From: Podospora bellae-mahoneyi
Taxonomy: Eukaryota > Ascomycota > Sordariomycetes > Sordariales > Podosporaceae
Length of the DNA stretch: 64,000 bases
Direction of reading: 5' to 3'
Assembly (NCBI RefSeq): GCF_035222275.1
Contig: NW_026946359.1
Span: 5,084,001 to 5,148,000, forward strand
The notes under the pieces were generated by a model that saw nothing but the letters and a program-made list of their open reading frames with translations, was not told the origin of the DNA and made no database searches. Positions 41,694 to 54,092 of the stretch are shown here, in pieces. Position numbers and translations under genes: made by a program. The stretch's first letter is position 1; every line of letters starts with the position of its first letter.

Positions 41694-44600
41694 GGTGGCA
41701 GGCTCGGTGTGGTGGGTGTTGATTGCGATGATGAAGCAGTCTACCAGGTACCGAGCATTGGGCTACTGTAGGTGGCGGGGTATATGCTGATTGAGGGTGA
41801 AGCTCAGGGAGTCGAGGTTAAAATGTGTGGTTGAGGTTGCACTAGGAACCGGAGAAAGAGAGGAATTGTTGATATGAGGGAGGACAGGCGTGGGCGGGCG
41901 ATGGGGAAGTGGGATCGAGATCTTGAAATGCCCACTCAGGTAGTGCTGGCCTGGTGGTGCCAGTGACCAAGCCAAGCAGTTATAGGTCCCTCGGTACCTT
42001 GGGCAGCAAAGCGATTGGCCACTGATAGGCACAAGGGCTGCAGGTGTGTGTCTCCGCAGCGAGGCCGCGCACTGAGGATTGTGAATGAATTGCTGGTGAC
42101 CTGCGAGTCGCTTGAAACCGAGTTCCGGGTGTGATGTTAGGAGTGGCAGGTATCTTTTTTGGCGGGATTGATGGGAAGTTTTGAGGGGCGTATGTGTCTG
42201 GCTGGACAGGGCGATTTGCTCCGCGGAGAGTGCCCCTCCTTGGTCCCCGCTGTGTTGTTTGACTTTGGTTCGCTGCCAAGAATCCAAGCTCAGCGACCTC
42301 CAGAGCCCCGCCGCTGGCAAATCCGGGCACTGGCCAGCTCCAAAAACCATGGAATGGCCGGCTCCATCTTCTTCGCCTGTTTTGCGCAGAAGAAGAAGGA
42401 CGTCAAGCTCTAGTGCTCTAGTGTGGATTTCAAGAGGCGGTATACGAGAAATTGCAACTTGGTCTGGGACAAGCGTCGCCTGTCCGTCCCCGTCACTGTG
42501 CAGCTTCGTCAAATGCCCTGAATGCTGGAGCGGCATCAAATCAGAAAAGAAAAAAACAGGGGAAATGTGACCTCTGATGGAAAGGCAAGCTATGACGTTG
42601 AGGTGTGGCTGGTGAATTGCATCAGATAACGCGGCCGGCCACTGACGTTGACATGGCGGTTACAGCCAAGGAAGCCCAAGGCAAGATCTTCATCTGTACA
42701 AGCCACACCAAGCTCAAACTGGCGGTCCCTGCCTGAAAGACCATCACGAGGGTCCGCAAAGGAGCACAGAAATCAAGATGGTATTCTCCTTGCGTCGGTC
42801 TGAAACGAGCCACAGCATGCACAAAGGCGAAGATGTTTGATTGAGTCTAGAATCGCATTGCCAAACCCGGTCGAAATGTCGTCGATCTTGCTGCCAGAGA
42901 GGTGTTTGACAAAGCCCAAAGGACTCTGCGCCTCAGGCACTCTCGCACTATACCCAAAACTAACTGAAGCGACACGTAAAAAGTTCGCCTTCAAGTCGCC
43001 TGTTCGAATATGGCTTGTGATGGTGCGGTGCGGGAGGTGCTACCGCATCATCCGCAATCTGCTTCATTGTTCTCTCCCACCACCCACTAGGCCTGCCAAT
43101 GAGGTGTCCTTGTTGCTGAACGCCTTCAGATAGGAGTGGCGAGAGCGCCTCGTTATTGTGTGGTCGCTCCTGTCGATACCTGATGTGTTGGACAGCAACA
43201 ACAGCATCCATAATCACCTTGATCATCAATTGAATCCAAAGGTGTGGAAAGTCCATGATCCCTTGCAGATACTATGCATGTGCACTGCTTGTGATGCATA
43301 TGCATTGCTGGAGGATAATCGATGCATCTAGGCTCCTTCACACCGACTGGCGAAACACTCTAATAGTCGAGATAATACAAATGACTCAAGACACAAAATT
43401 TGGTGTCCATGACGGTACCTACTTCCCTGACGAAATTTTCCCGAGGGCTTCAATATGCTGACGCAGTTTATGTTTTGAAGGAAGCACGGTTGTGTCAGCG
43501 AGTGCTCCAAATGGATACAGTCCCATCAAAGTGCGTCATGGACCATATCCCTGGACGAATTATTCTGCTGCTGTGGGCATTGGTGTTGCTCGATGTCGTC
43601 AAAGCCATCCGCAGAAGCCGTCGTGGTCCAATCTGCCTTCGCGACCGTTGCCGACGGTACGAAAGCACGGGAAAATCAAGACATGACAGATTCTTCTGAC
43701 ACTCCAACACTCCGATTAAGCTTTCCTCTCCACGATCCTAGAACCGTGAAATCACTCAGTGCTCCACAACCGCACCTGCTCTGGCAACGTCTTCCTTGGC
43801 GATGCTGTGCCAGCCCTAGGGGTCAGTTGGTCTAGCTGAAAGCAGCCAACGAGAGCCTGAGGGTCGAACACGTTTCCTGGCATTATCGCGAACCTGAAAG
43901 CTTCAGAGAGCACAACCGCAGCGTAGGGAAGGAGCACGATGCCAAGAGAAACTTCACACCCTTCTACCTAACGTCATAGCATTTGGGTGGTGCGTTGCGC
44001 GGGGGCACAGCTGCTTCTTCAGGCGCCCTCCAGCAGCCGCAGCGTCCTTGGCTTGCGATTAACAAGACCTTGGCACGGACTAACCAGCGCCGGCCCACTC
44101 AGCGCCGGTTATCCACTGTTAGCCGGAACCTGGGAACACATCTGAGAGAAGGAGGGAAACCATGATATCATTGGCCGGCTGTTGAAACAAAGGAGGTCGT
44201 TCCTAACAATTAACGAGTGTGGCTTTTTTCCTTATCGAAGGTGGTCGATGGGCCCCCCAACTGAGGTCAGACCAGGCACGCCAGGCTCGTCATCTCAAAG
44301 GACCAGGGCAGGCCGACCAGGTTTCTTATCATAGTGGTAGCCCAATTCCGTCCTTGTTGAAAACTCCTCTACTACACGTTGGCTGTCATGACAGCTCTCC
44401 TCCTTTGATCTTTTGGTTGTTTTCCATCTCCAATATTGCGGCCTACCGTTTTACTGTTCTACCAACGGAGTCGTTTGCCCGACATTTCCATCAAAGCCGA
44501 CACCGATCTGCACAGGCGCATATCAGTTACCACACCCATACATTAATTACTAGGCACACCCGCGTACCCACAACCTCCCACAGCTTTACATCCGCCGTTC

Positions 44601-44697
44601 CGTACCTTCTAGCGGCCATTCTCCTCTGCCGTTCTCCTTTCTCCGTCTTCATCAACAATCACCTCCGAGTATCGAACCAAGGCGACCAACTATTTTG
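41694..44697. other. 3 kb intergenic region, Pbs2 / PIN-like carrier
   Basis: Divergent flanks. The largest ORF (258 codons, minus, 41763-42539) lies directly upstream of pbs2 and has no recognisable domain. It is likely 5' leader sequence. No other supported genes. Confidence 0.45.
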
Positions 44698-46581
44698 ATG
44701 GGTTTTCTTGAACTTCGAGCGCCCACGGCGTTGCGCTCGGCCATGATGGCTGCTGGCGAGCCGTGGGACAATCAAATATCACTCACAGGCTCCTCACCGC
44801 TTGCTATTCTCACATCGTCCCACGACTCGCATCCACCACTCGACCACCTAGTCCTTCTCGTTTTCGGCGCCGTCCTCGAAGTTGTCTGCGTCAGTTTGCC
44901 AGGATACGTCATCGCGCGGCTAGGTCACTTTGATGCCGACAAGCAAAAGTTTCTAGCCAACCTCAATGTTATGCTATTCACGCCATGCCTGAGTATGTCC
45001 ATCAACAATTTGTTCCAAAACGGTCAGTGAATGAGAGTGTGATACTAACTGATGTGCAGTCTTCACCAAGCTCGCCTCCCAATTAAACGCCGAGAAGCTC
45101 GTCGAACTCGGCGTCATCCCCATCATCTTTGTCATTCAAACACTAGTCTCGTATTTTGTCTCTCGTGTGGTGGGAAAATGCTTTGGCTTTAACCGTCGCG
45201 CCTCCAACTTTGTCACCGCCATGGGCGTGTTCGGCAACTCAAACTCGCTGCCGATTTCTCTGGTTATTTCTCTTTCGCAGACACTTAAGGGTCTTCACTG
45301 GGATAGGATAAAAGATGATAATGATGAGGAGGTTGCCGCAAGAGGTATCCTGTACCTCATGATTTTCCAGCAACTCGGGCAGCTAGTCAGATGGAGTTGG
45401 GGTTACCATGTTCTTTTGGCGCCCAAGGACAAGTATGACGAATATGCCGATGAGACTGTCGAGGAAGGTAGATACGGCGCGCTTTCGCCCGATGGATCAT
45501 CAGAGACACAGGGTCTTCTCGTGGGTGTTCACCCAGACACCGTAGGCATCGAACGGCCTTCTAGCCCAACTCATACGGATGATTCGGCAGTTTACGAACC
45601 TGCCGGTCGAACACCTGTTGCTGGATCCTCGAGACACTCACCTCATGAGTCGGATGATGAGGGCCACGATGCCTGGAAGAAGCCCACCGGCAACGGTGTT
45701 GATGGTGCCAACGGCACTCTTAACCAGCTCGAAGGCAACGAAGAAGATCTTAACCGGATTTTGTCCTTTCCTCGAATTCGTAACAACGATGAGGTCGAGA
45801 CTCCTAAAGGTGTCAAGGGTCTTCCTGTGCGCATCGGCCGGGCCACGAGGAAATACCAAGCCCGGGTGACCAACTACATCTGCGACATCTCCCGCAAGAC
45901 GTACCATTCGCTCCCCCGTGCCGTCCAGACACTTCTCTCAGGCTTCTACTCCGTCTGCCAACGCGTCTACAACTTCCTTTGGGAATTCATGAACCCTCCT
46001 CTCTGGGCCATGCTCCTCGCCATCCTGGTTGCGTCGATCAAAGACCTTCAAGAGCTGTTCTTTAAGGACGACACCTTTGTGAAGACATCGGTCACGGCTG
46101 CCCTCCGGTCATCGGCCGGTGTTGCCGTCCCTTTGATCCTGGTTGTCTTGGGTGCAAACCTGGCTCGGAATACGCAAAACCATGAGACTGTTGACCCCGA
46201 GGAGAAGGAGATCGGCAAGAAGCTGCTGGTTGCCAGTTTGATCAGCAGGATGCTGCTGCCGACCTTGATTATGGCGCCTATTTTGGCCCTGTTTGCCAAG
46301 TATGTGCCCGTCAGCATCTTGGACGACCCGATCTTTGTGGTGGTGTGCTTCCTTTTGACAGGGGCGCCGTCGGCGTTGCAGTTGGCGCAGATTTGCCAGA
46401 TCAATGGGGTTTATGAGGGGGTTATGGGGAGGATTCTGTTTCAGAGTTATGTTATTTGGTTTGTTTCCCCCTCTGGTTGTGACTGTGTGGTGGTTTGATA
46501 CTAACACCGTGCTGTAGGATCCTGCCTTCGACACTCGTCCTGGTGATGTGTGCGTTGGAGGTTTTGGAGTGGGCTGCGTGA
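44698..46581 (+). CDS. PIN-like auxin-efflux-carrier family membrane transporter
   Basis: Exons 44698-44992, 45060-46458 and 46518-46581 join in frame to 585 residues. The N-terminal half has about five transmembrane helices, including DHLVLLVFGAVLEVVCVSLP, ANLNVMLFTPCLIFTKLASQ and TAMGVFGNSNSLPISLVISL. A long acidic, Ser/Gly-rich cytosolic loop (~235-400) separates it from five more helices with NPPLWAMLLAILVASIKDLQ and LLTGAPSALQLAQICQINGV. This is the Mem_trans (PIN-like) layout of fungal proteins related to yeast ECM3. The tiny last exon restores the final helix (WILPSTLVLVMCALEVLEWAA). Substrate unknown; probably an ER or plasma-membrane carrier. Confidence 0.93.
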
Positions 46582-47229
46582 ACGTGGTCACTTTTATTCC
46601 GAATAGCTCCTTTTCTTTTCTTAGCATTATAGAGAGATCCGTAGGAGGAAAAATTCGCAACGGAGGTGGTGGCCGTAGGCATGGCAGTCGGTTCGACTTT
46701 TTTCTTTTCGTTTGGGTTGGTCCATCCGTTGTTCAAGCAACGCTAGCAATAGAATTGGTACGGTTGGTAGGTGGGTAATAGCGGCGGTCTAATTCAAATG
46801 CGTGGAGAAGGAAAGGGTTCGGATGAACCTTGGGGTTCCCCATCTGGTTTGGGACTGGATGTTTTTATTGGTCTGGGTTCATTGATATCCCCTTTTTTGG
46901 TGGTTTCTCATTTTTTATGTAACAATAGGCATGCGTTAACGTTTGTATGATTAGCAGCCAAGCAAAGAGCGGTTAGCATCATGGGGATGGAAAGTAAAGG
47001 CGATGAATATTATGAATAATTATGATTTTCAACTCGGTGAAACGGATTCATTGGTGTTGCAACTTCAGTGTCATAAGTGCTTATTACCCCTGAGTTGCTA
47101 AACTCGAGTAAAAGCATTGTTATGTAGTCTTGTGAGCGCCGTACAAGGAGTTGATACTAGCGTTAGAATCCCAATTACGCTCACTTACTATCCCCCCAAG
47201 TTTATCACTTCTACAAAGCTGCCCAACTT
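46582..47229. other. convergent intergenic region
   Basis: AT-rich flanks of two convergent genes with no supported feature. Confidence 0.5.
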
Positions 47230-47989
47230 TCAAATCCCATTAACCTGCCCCCTATTCTCCTCCCCCTCGCCCGAAATCACCCAATCCCTCACCGCGCCCT
47301 TCCAATCCGCAATCCTGACGTCCTTTATCCCCACCACAATCACCCTCGCATCATGTAACCTCGCCCGCTCGTCGTCTTCCCTCGCTGTGCTCTCCTCGGC
47401 CGGGCCAGCGGCGGAATCAAAAGTGTTATTGGCCAGGTGGATATTCTGGTAGTACTTCTCCTCCTCGCTGCCGCGCTCCACCAGGCGAGCGGACCCGTTT
47501 ATGGTCGCGCTGATGGAGGAGACGGCCGAGGTGTTGAGATTGAAGAGGAGGGCTGCGAGGGAGGAGGGGGGATCGGCGCGGGCGGGGGAGTGGCCGTTGG
47601 AGAGGCGGCGGGATTGGGAGGTTGTGGTTGGGCGGTGAGATACCCCTTTCGAGACAAGGTTAGCAAAATAGGGGGAAAGAAGGGGAGAGGGAAGGCTTAC
47701 AGTCATGAACGAGGAGGGAAACGTTGGGGTTGGCGGCGAGGTTGTTCATCTTTTTGGAGGCGGGGTTGGTGGTCATGACGATTTCGGGGAGGTTGTTGCC
47801 GTAGGGGGAGGAGGGGAGGTAGGTGTAATTCATGAGGGAGACGTGGGGGACGTTGTCGTGGCAGGTGGCCAGGTGGAGGAAGCGGGCGTTTTCGAGACAT
47901 TGGACTACTTCTGTTGGGAGGGAGTTGGTGATGCGCATGTTGGTGTCGCCGGCCGAGGCTTCGTGGGAGAGGGGTATTTGCTGTTCCAT
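47230..47989 (-). CDS. pyridoxamine 5'-phosphate oxidase-like FMN-binding split-barrel protein
   Basis: Exons 47989-47701 and 47645-47230 join in frame to 234 residues. I chose the ATG at 47989 because its context (CGACAATGG) is good and no other in-frame ATG precedes it. The split-barrel domain shows LENARFLHLATCHDNVPHVS, EIVMTTNPASKKMNNLAANP, NVSLLVHDWVSH and SATINGSARLV, the usual FMN-binding strands. The fit is closest to fungal proteins related to yeast YLR456W/YPR172W. Similarity to true PNPOx is only in the fold, so a role in vitamin B6 metabolism should not be assumed. It is divergent from the MCC alpha gene. Confidence 0.85.
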
Positions 47990-48655
47990 TGTCGATCGAG
48001 TATAGAGCTGGTGTGTATTAATGGGGCCTGTGATTACACTGAAGAGCCTGTAAGGCTGGTGAGTTGCAAGAGCCAAGTATCAGCTTATACAAAGTAATTG
48101 CCCACGGTCAATGGTGTCCTTGGATGTGTCAAGATCTTCCGTCGTCGAGATGGGTGGGGTGAGGAAGCTCCAGCGGCCTGGATACCCCAGCTGGGGATGA
48201 CTAATGCGGGGGAAAGGCCCAGACCCCTGGTCGCTGCGTTGCAGTGATGACGTTGTTCTATCTGGGGCATTTGGGGAAGCCGTTTTCCAGACTTGACTTC
48301 AGTCCGTTGCTGGAGCTCCCAGCAAAACAGCAGCAAACAGCGAAAATTAATGGAGGTAATCTAGACCAACTGGACAAATAGCAGCAATTCACAACCACAT
48401 TCCCAATTCAGATTAACTAGCCCAGGTCACGAGCGCAAAGCCGCAGCGATCAGGGGCTTGGCTGGCAAGGGGAGGGGAACGGCTACCTTCGGCCCTGCAG
48501 CCAGTTGACCTCGGGACTATCACCTCCCTTCCACAAAGTCGGCAGAATGCCATTGCGATCTTCCTTTTTTCTCTCCTTCTTCCCAAACTACGTGATACCC
48601 AAACCCATCCATTGAACCTCCTTGCGCATATCTTCTTGTCCCCTTGAATCTGATC
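47990..48655. other. divergent promoter region
   Basis: Shared upstream region of the split-barrel gene and the MCC alpha gene. No coding sequence supported. Confidence 0.5.
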
Positions 48656-51028
48656 ATGCGCTCCCTCAAACGCAACTCCCACCGTCTCCGGGCGATACGC
48701 CCACCAACCTCCTTCCCAGCTCCTCCCAGAATCTTTTCCGCACCAATATCAACCCACCCCTCGGCCTCCAACGACGTGACAAGCATCACACCCATCAAAT
48801 CCCTCCTCATCGCCAACCGCGGCGAAATCGCCCTCCGCATCGCCCGCACCGCCTCTTCCATGGGCATCCGCACCACAACCCTCTACACCGACATCGACGC
48901 CTCCTCCCAACACGCCAAGTGCACTCCCAACTCCCTTGCCTTGGGCCCAAACACAAAGGGCTACCTCAACGGGCCGCAGATTATCGAATTGGCCAAGAAG
49001 CACGGCATCGAGGCTCTTCACCCTGGTTACGGCTTCCTAAGTGAGAACCCCACTTTTGCCCAGGCGTGTGAGGATGCGGGGATAGTGTTTGTGGGGCCAC
49101 CGCCAAAGGCCATGTTGGATATGGGTGATAAGGCGAGGAGTAAGATCATCATGAATGCGGCTGGTGTGCCTTGTGTTCCGGGGTATCATGGGCCGGAACA
49201 GAGCGTAGAGGAGCTGAGGGGACACGCGAGGGAGATTGGGTACCCGGTGCTGTTGAAGAGTGTCAAGGGTGGTGGTGGAAAGGGCATGAGAATTGTCCTC
49301 AAGGATGAGGAGTTTGAGGCGCAGATTGCCAGTGCCAGGCAGGAGGCGAGGGCGAGTTTTGGGGACGGAGGGGAGGTGATGCTTGTGGAGAAGTATGTCG
49401 TGAGGCCGAGGCATGTCGAGGTGCAGGTGTTTGCGGATAGGTATGGGAACTGCGTGGCGCTGGGCGAGAGAGATTGCAGTGTGCAGAGGAGACATCAGAA
49501 GATTTTGGAGGAGAGCCCGGCGCCGGTGTTAGATGATGCGACGAGGCATGATTTGTGGGATAAGGCGAGGAAGGCGGCGTTGGCGGTGGACTATGTTGGG
49601 GCGGGAACGGTTGAGTTTATTCTCGACAAAGATACTGGGAAGTTTTATTTTATGGAGATGAACACGAGGTTGCAGGTCGAGCACCCTGTCAGTGAGATGG
49701 TCACCGGCACAGATCTCGTCGAGTGGCAGTTCCGGGTTGCTGCTGGCGAGAGACTTCCCTTGACCCAGGACGAGATCGAGGCGCGGATCCATGAGCGTGG
49801 TGCGGCTATCGAGGCCCGTATCTACGCCGAGAACCCTGACAAGGGCTTCTTCCCCGACTCCGGCAAGCTGGTTCACCTGATTACGCCCAAGGTCAGCGAG
49901 GATATCAGAATCGATGCTGGGTTCGTCGAGGGTGACACCGTTTCCGAGGCATACGACGGTATGATTGCCAAGCTGATTGTCCGCGGCCGCGATCGAGAGA
50001 CTGCCATCCGCAAGCTCGAGCTTGCTTTGCAGGAATACGAGGTCGTCGGTCTGAGCACAAACATTGAGTTTCTCAAGCGTCTCTGCCGAAGCCAGGCATT
50101 TGTGGAAGGTGACGTCGAGACAGGCTTCATCGAGAAGTGGAAAGACGAACTCTTTGAGCGGAAACACATCTCAGACGAGGTCTTCGCCCAGACCGCTCTC
50201 GGCCTGCTTACCTCCCAAACCAAAAAGACAACATCAGGACCTCACGGTGAGACCCTTGGGTTCGGCGAAGCTGCCGCTCAAGGGTCGAGGAAATTCGCCT
50301 TCCAGGTCAAGCGAGACGACGCAGCTGCCGAAACCTCAGATGAGGCTCCTGAAGTTGTCCAAGTGGAAGTTACCCAGCGGGGGCACTCCCTTTACAACGT
50401 TTCTGTTTCCAGAAGCACAGACGCCTCAACCGCTTCGCCAGTTGTCTACGAGAATATCATCTCCCAACCCGGGTCGGCGGTGGCTGCTTCGCACAAGTCA
50501 CAACTGACAACCTTCTTCCCTCGGGCTCGTATCGAAACAACACTTGTTCAGGACCCCGGCGCCCCGGAGAAGTTGGCCGTCTTCCAGCTCGGTGAAAAGA
50601 CGGAGCTTACTCTTGTGCAGCCGGGATGGTTTGAGAAGGCGCTTGGTCTGAAGGAGGCTGCCGCGAGCGTTGTGGCGCCTATGCCTTGCAAGATTTTGAG
50701 GAACGAGGTCTCGGAAGGACAAGAGGTTGAGAAGGGTGCTCCGTTGGTTGTGTAAGTCTTCTGATTCTTTTGAGTTGCGATCGGTTGGCTGATACAAGGG
50801 TGGATAGCATCGAGTCCATGAAGATGGAAACTGTTATTCGATCACCACAGAAGGGCACAGTCAAGAAGCTGGCGCATAAGGAAGGCGTAAGTCATACATA
50901 CCCCTGTCCCTCTCTGGTATCATAAACAAGCTCATGCTAATATTTGTCGATAGGATATCTGCAAGGCCGGTACAGTACTTGTGCTCTTTGAAGATCCAGA
51001 TGCCACACCGGTTGCTGGCTCAGAATAA
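48656..51028 (+). CDS. mccA: 3-methylcrotonyl-CoA carboxylase alpha subunit (biotin-containing), mitochondrial
   Basis: Exons 48656-50751, 50808-50886 and 50954-51028 join in frame to 749 residues. The Arg/Ser-rich N-terminus (MRSLKRNSHRLRAIRPP) is a mitochondrial presequence. The biotin carboxylase domain starts IKSLLIANRGEIALRIARTA and carries the ATP-grasp loop KSVKGGGGKGMR, ERDCSVQRRHQK and EMNTRLQVEHPVSE. A connecting domain leads to the biotinyl domain with IESMKMET (biotin on Lys704), split by the second and third exons. The subunit carries out ATP-dependent carboxylation of biotin in leucine catabolism, with the carboxyl-transferase beta subunit encoded elsewhere. The subunit layout (BC plus BCCP, ~750 residues) separates it from pyruvate carboxylase and acetyl-CoA carboxylase. 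Confidence 0.94.
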
Positions 51029-51427
51029 AAAAAAGCTGCTCAGTTTACGATAAGATGAAGGGATGATTTGCAGATTTGAAGATTTGGCACGCGTCTACCT
51101 ATCTTGTTAGATGGTAGATAAGATATGATGAGCGTCAGTAAACAAGGCCAGCAAGCAAAAACAGTTTTCATCCCGTTGCAATCACTTGTACCTCTGGTGC
51201 CTCAATGTGACTTTAACCTTTTTTTCTTTCCACTATCAGACTATCGACACTTATCATACAGAATTCTCACCTATCCAAAGAACCGCCTGATCGCTTTCCT
51301 CGCCAATAGCAAACTTGATCGTTCATTTTCATATCCCGCCACACCCCTCCCTTCTCAAAATGGTACATCTTCTCATCGCTCTTCAATCCCCCAAATCGAC
51401 GATGACTGAAAAGAAAAAAAGAAAGAC
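51029..51427. other. convergent intergenic region
   Basis: 3' flanks of two convergent genes. Nothing else seen. Confidence 0.5.
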
Positions 51428-52319
51428 TTAAGCATACTCATCTTTAATTCTCCTCCCATCCCAACTCCTCCTCGACCCGGCCGTCCACGAGCTCTTCCTA
51501 CGGCCAAAGGTGCTGCCCGACCACCTCTTGTTCGTCCTCCCCACCCCGTCACTCGCGTGCCCCCTTCTAGCAACGCAGTACAGAACCGTAGCAATAAACA
51601 TGGCGGCCCAGCTTCCCCAGCTGAACCCAAACCCGTACGCCCCCAAATCAGCATTCCTCCCATCAGCAATAAACGCGTTACGTGTCTTGACAAAAGTAGC
51701 CCTATAGATAATATCCGTTAGCTTTTCCTCTCATGCGCATACAACATCATCAAAAGAATGAAAACTCACGTCATCAGCGCCACAGCCACACTCAGAAACA
51801 ACAACCCCACACTGCTAATCGTCGCAATCAACCCAGCCCCCAACCGTCCCAGACAAGCCAGCCAGCTCCCCAAAAACGCGCAAGTCATAAAGAACAAGGC
51901 GATGAGATAGAAAACCCAGCCAAATCGCCACAGGTACCAATACTGGTAGCTCGTCGTGCCGCCTCCATAACTCCCAATCAGTTCCCGGGGCACATTGTCC
52001 GCATCGGTAGCCCAGGCGTCACCCAACGGTAACCCGGGACGGGCAGGGCCGCAGTCGGTGTTGTCTATACCGCAGATGCGGAAATATGTCCACTGAGATA
52101 TGCCCCGGGCGCCGGTTATGCCGGATGTGTCAGCGCGGAGGAAGTAGGTTTGGCGGAGGGGGGAGGTGGAGGTTATGCCCGAAAGGAGGGTGAACCAAAG
52201 AAGAAGGAGGGAGATGGAGAGGAAGAGGGTGGCTAGGAGGGAGAGGAGGCCTGGGAGGGGATAATTAGTGATGATTGTTGGGGCGATGGTGGGAAGGGAG
52301 ACTTACGGCCTGCTGCCAT
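51428..52319 (-). CDS. SUR7/PalI-family four-helix membrane protein
   Basis: Exons 52319-52307, 52250-51770 and 51701-51428 join in frame to 255 residues. The first exon encodes only MAAG. Helix 1 follows (LLSLLATLFLSISLLLLWFT), then a ~90-residue extracytoplasmic loop with a conserved-looking Trp/Cys pair (QWTYFRICGIDNTDC). Three further helices are FGWVFYLIALFFMTCAFLGS, LIATISSVGLLFLSVAVALM and SWAAMFIATVLYCVA. The tail is basic (RRKSSWTAGSRRS). This is the SUR7/PalI layout, which includes eisosome proteins and the pH-sensing PalI/Rim9. Which subgroup applies cannot be decided by eye. Confidence 0.88.
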
Positions 52320-53836
52320 TTTGAATGGTTAATGGCGTGACCAGTGTTGGTTGGTGGTTGTGATAGGACTGTGAGTTGATGGGTCAGAATGGTGAAAGAA
52401 AGAAGAAATATGTCGCGACTTGAATGAATGACCCAAAGGAGTGGAAAGAAAAGAAGGGTTCAAAACGTCGACGTTGTACTTGACGGCTTGAGGGATAGCG
52501 TACCACTACTGGGACAAGTGACAAAGAGAAGGCCCCCCCGAGTCAGGAAACCCGTTGCGTCACAACCTTTTTGGTGGTGGATATGAGATGGGCACCACAC
52601 GGGATCGGATCGGATCGGATACGTGATCGGATGGATGGGCGCGCAACGTTGTATATGTGTGGGGATTTTAGGTAGAAAATGAGAGTCGCGTACCTTGAGG
52701 GGGAGGGTTTTCGTGTTAAGTGGTTGCAGCAAGGGACGGTGTGAGGAATGTGAAGCTACTAGGTAGGAAGCTCGTGTGCGACTCAGGTGTGAGAGCAGGA
52801 TTAGAGATTAAAGCATAAGGATACAGCAAACAGTGTGAGCAGAGGAGGTCTCTAGGTATGTATATGAGTGAGTTAGATAATTGGTTAGGTATGTAAGTGA
52901 ACAGAGAAAATGAGAGCAACCGGGAGAAAGACCGGTGGGATATAGCAAGCAATTGGTAGTGACGATGGGAGTAACGGGGCGGGGAGTGGGGATCATGCTT
53001 CTTTTTGCTCCCGTCACAGCCAGAAGAGCCAGTTGATATCAGGTGAGCATTCACGGCCATGACTAATATCAGCCCAAGCTCTGCGCGTCAATCATCTTTG
53101 CCAGCAAATAAGCCAAAGCATTGGTGAGAGCTTTCACATATTGCTCGTGATATGGGATGAAAGGACGAAGCTGATGTGGGGACTTCTGTTGCATGCAATG
53201 ACGCATGCGCTCCATCGACTTTCTTAGCGGCACACCCCTTGACTTTTGTTTCCAACCAATCATATCCCACAGATAAAGCCCCGCACCCGCTGGCGTCGAT
53301 CAAAGGACCCCACGATTTTGTAAAAGGAATTCTTAGGCAACGTCATCCAATCCAGCTCATCTTTTTGCAAACCTATTGGGAACCGCGTTCCGAATGCACC
53401 GCGCCGAGATGCGTATTCCTTGAAGGAATATTCTGAAAGCTTCTGTGCTGCCTGTCGAAGCCTGCAAACCACAAGATGCCGGAGACCTCACTTCTTGTGC
53501 TTCCAACTGTCATCCCATCATCGGTCTTATCATGAGGCTTGGAAGTAGTACGTGGCGTGATTTTGAGCTGGACGCTGGATTAGGTGCGAGACATACAGTA
53601 GCAGAACAGACGAGGGCGCGGATCTGAGAAGTCACTTGAGACATGGAAGAAAGACTCGCGGTTTTTGCGCGATCCGCGGTTCAGATATTCAGACTCAGCC
53701 CTGGTGTAAGTGAATGGTGGACAGGACTCTGATGCATCGTCGAAGGTGAACAAGACAGAAGTCCAGAGAGTGTAACACAAATTCAGCCAGGTTGCCGCTA
53801 TCTTGAGGCCATACTCCACCTATCACAACATCAACA
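52320..53836. other. intergenic region
   Basis: 1.5 kb with no supported protein gene. It contains a (GGATC)n short repeat at 52602-52620. Confidence 0.45.
52602..52620. repeat. (GGATC)n short tandem repeat
   Basis: Nearly four copies of GGATC, with a further GATCGGAT about 5 bp downstream. Confidence 0.8.
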
Positions 53837-53910
53837 TCCTCTGTGGCGCAATTGGCTAGCGCGTCTGACTGTTAATCAGGAGGTTGGAAGTTCGAGCCTT
53901 CCCGGAGGAG
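53837..53910 (+). tRNA. tRNA-Asn (anticodon GTT)
   Basis: A 74-nt cloverleaf without intron. The acceptor stem TCCTCTG pairs with CGGAGGA (one G-T pair), with discriminator G at 53910. The D-arm contains GGCGCAATTGGCTAGCGC. The anticodon stem is CTGAC/ATCAG closing loop TGTTA, with anticodon GTT. The T-arm is GGAAG-TTCGAGC-CTTCC. Short T-runs follow downstream as a Pol III stop. Confidence 0.95.
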
Positions 53911-54092
53911 TTGTTATTTACTTTTGTGGGTTATTTTTGCTACTCATGGCGGCAGAATGAATATGTTCATGGTGTTTTACATTTTTGTGGTGTTCATGCT
54001 GTTAAATAATGTGTTGGTGTGTGTTTGGTATCGCCAGTTGTGGCTTCAAATATCTACGGTATAGCCAAAAGCATCTCTCTTCAGGCCCCTGT

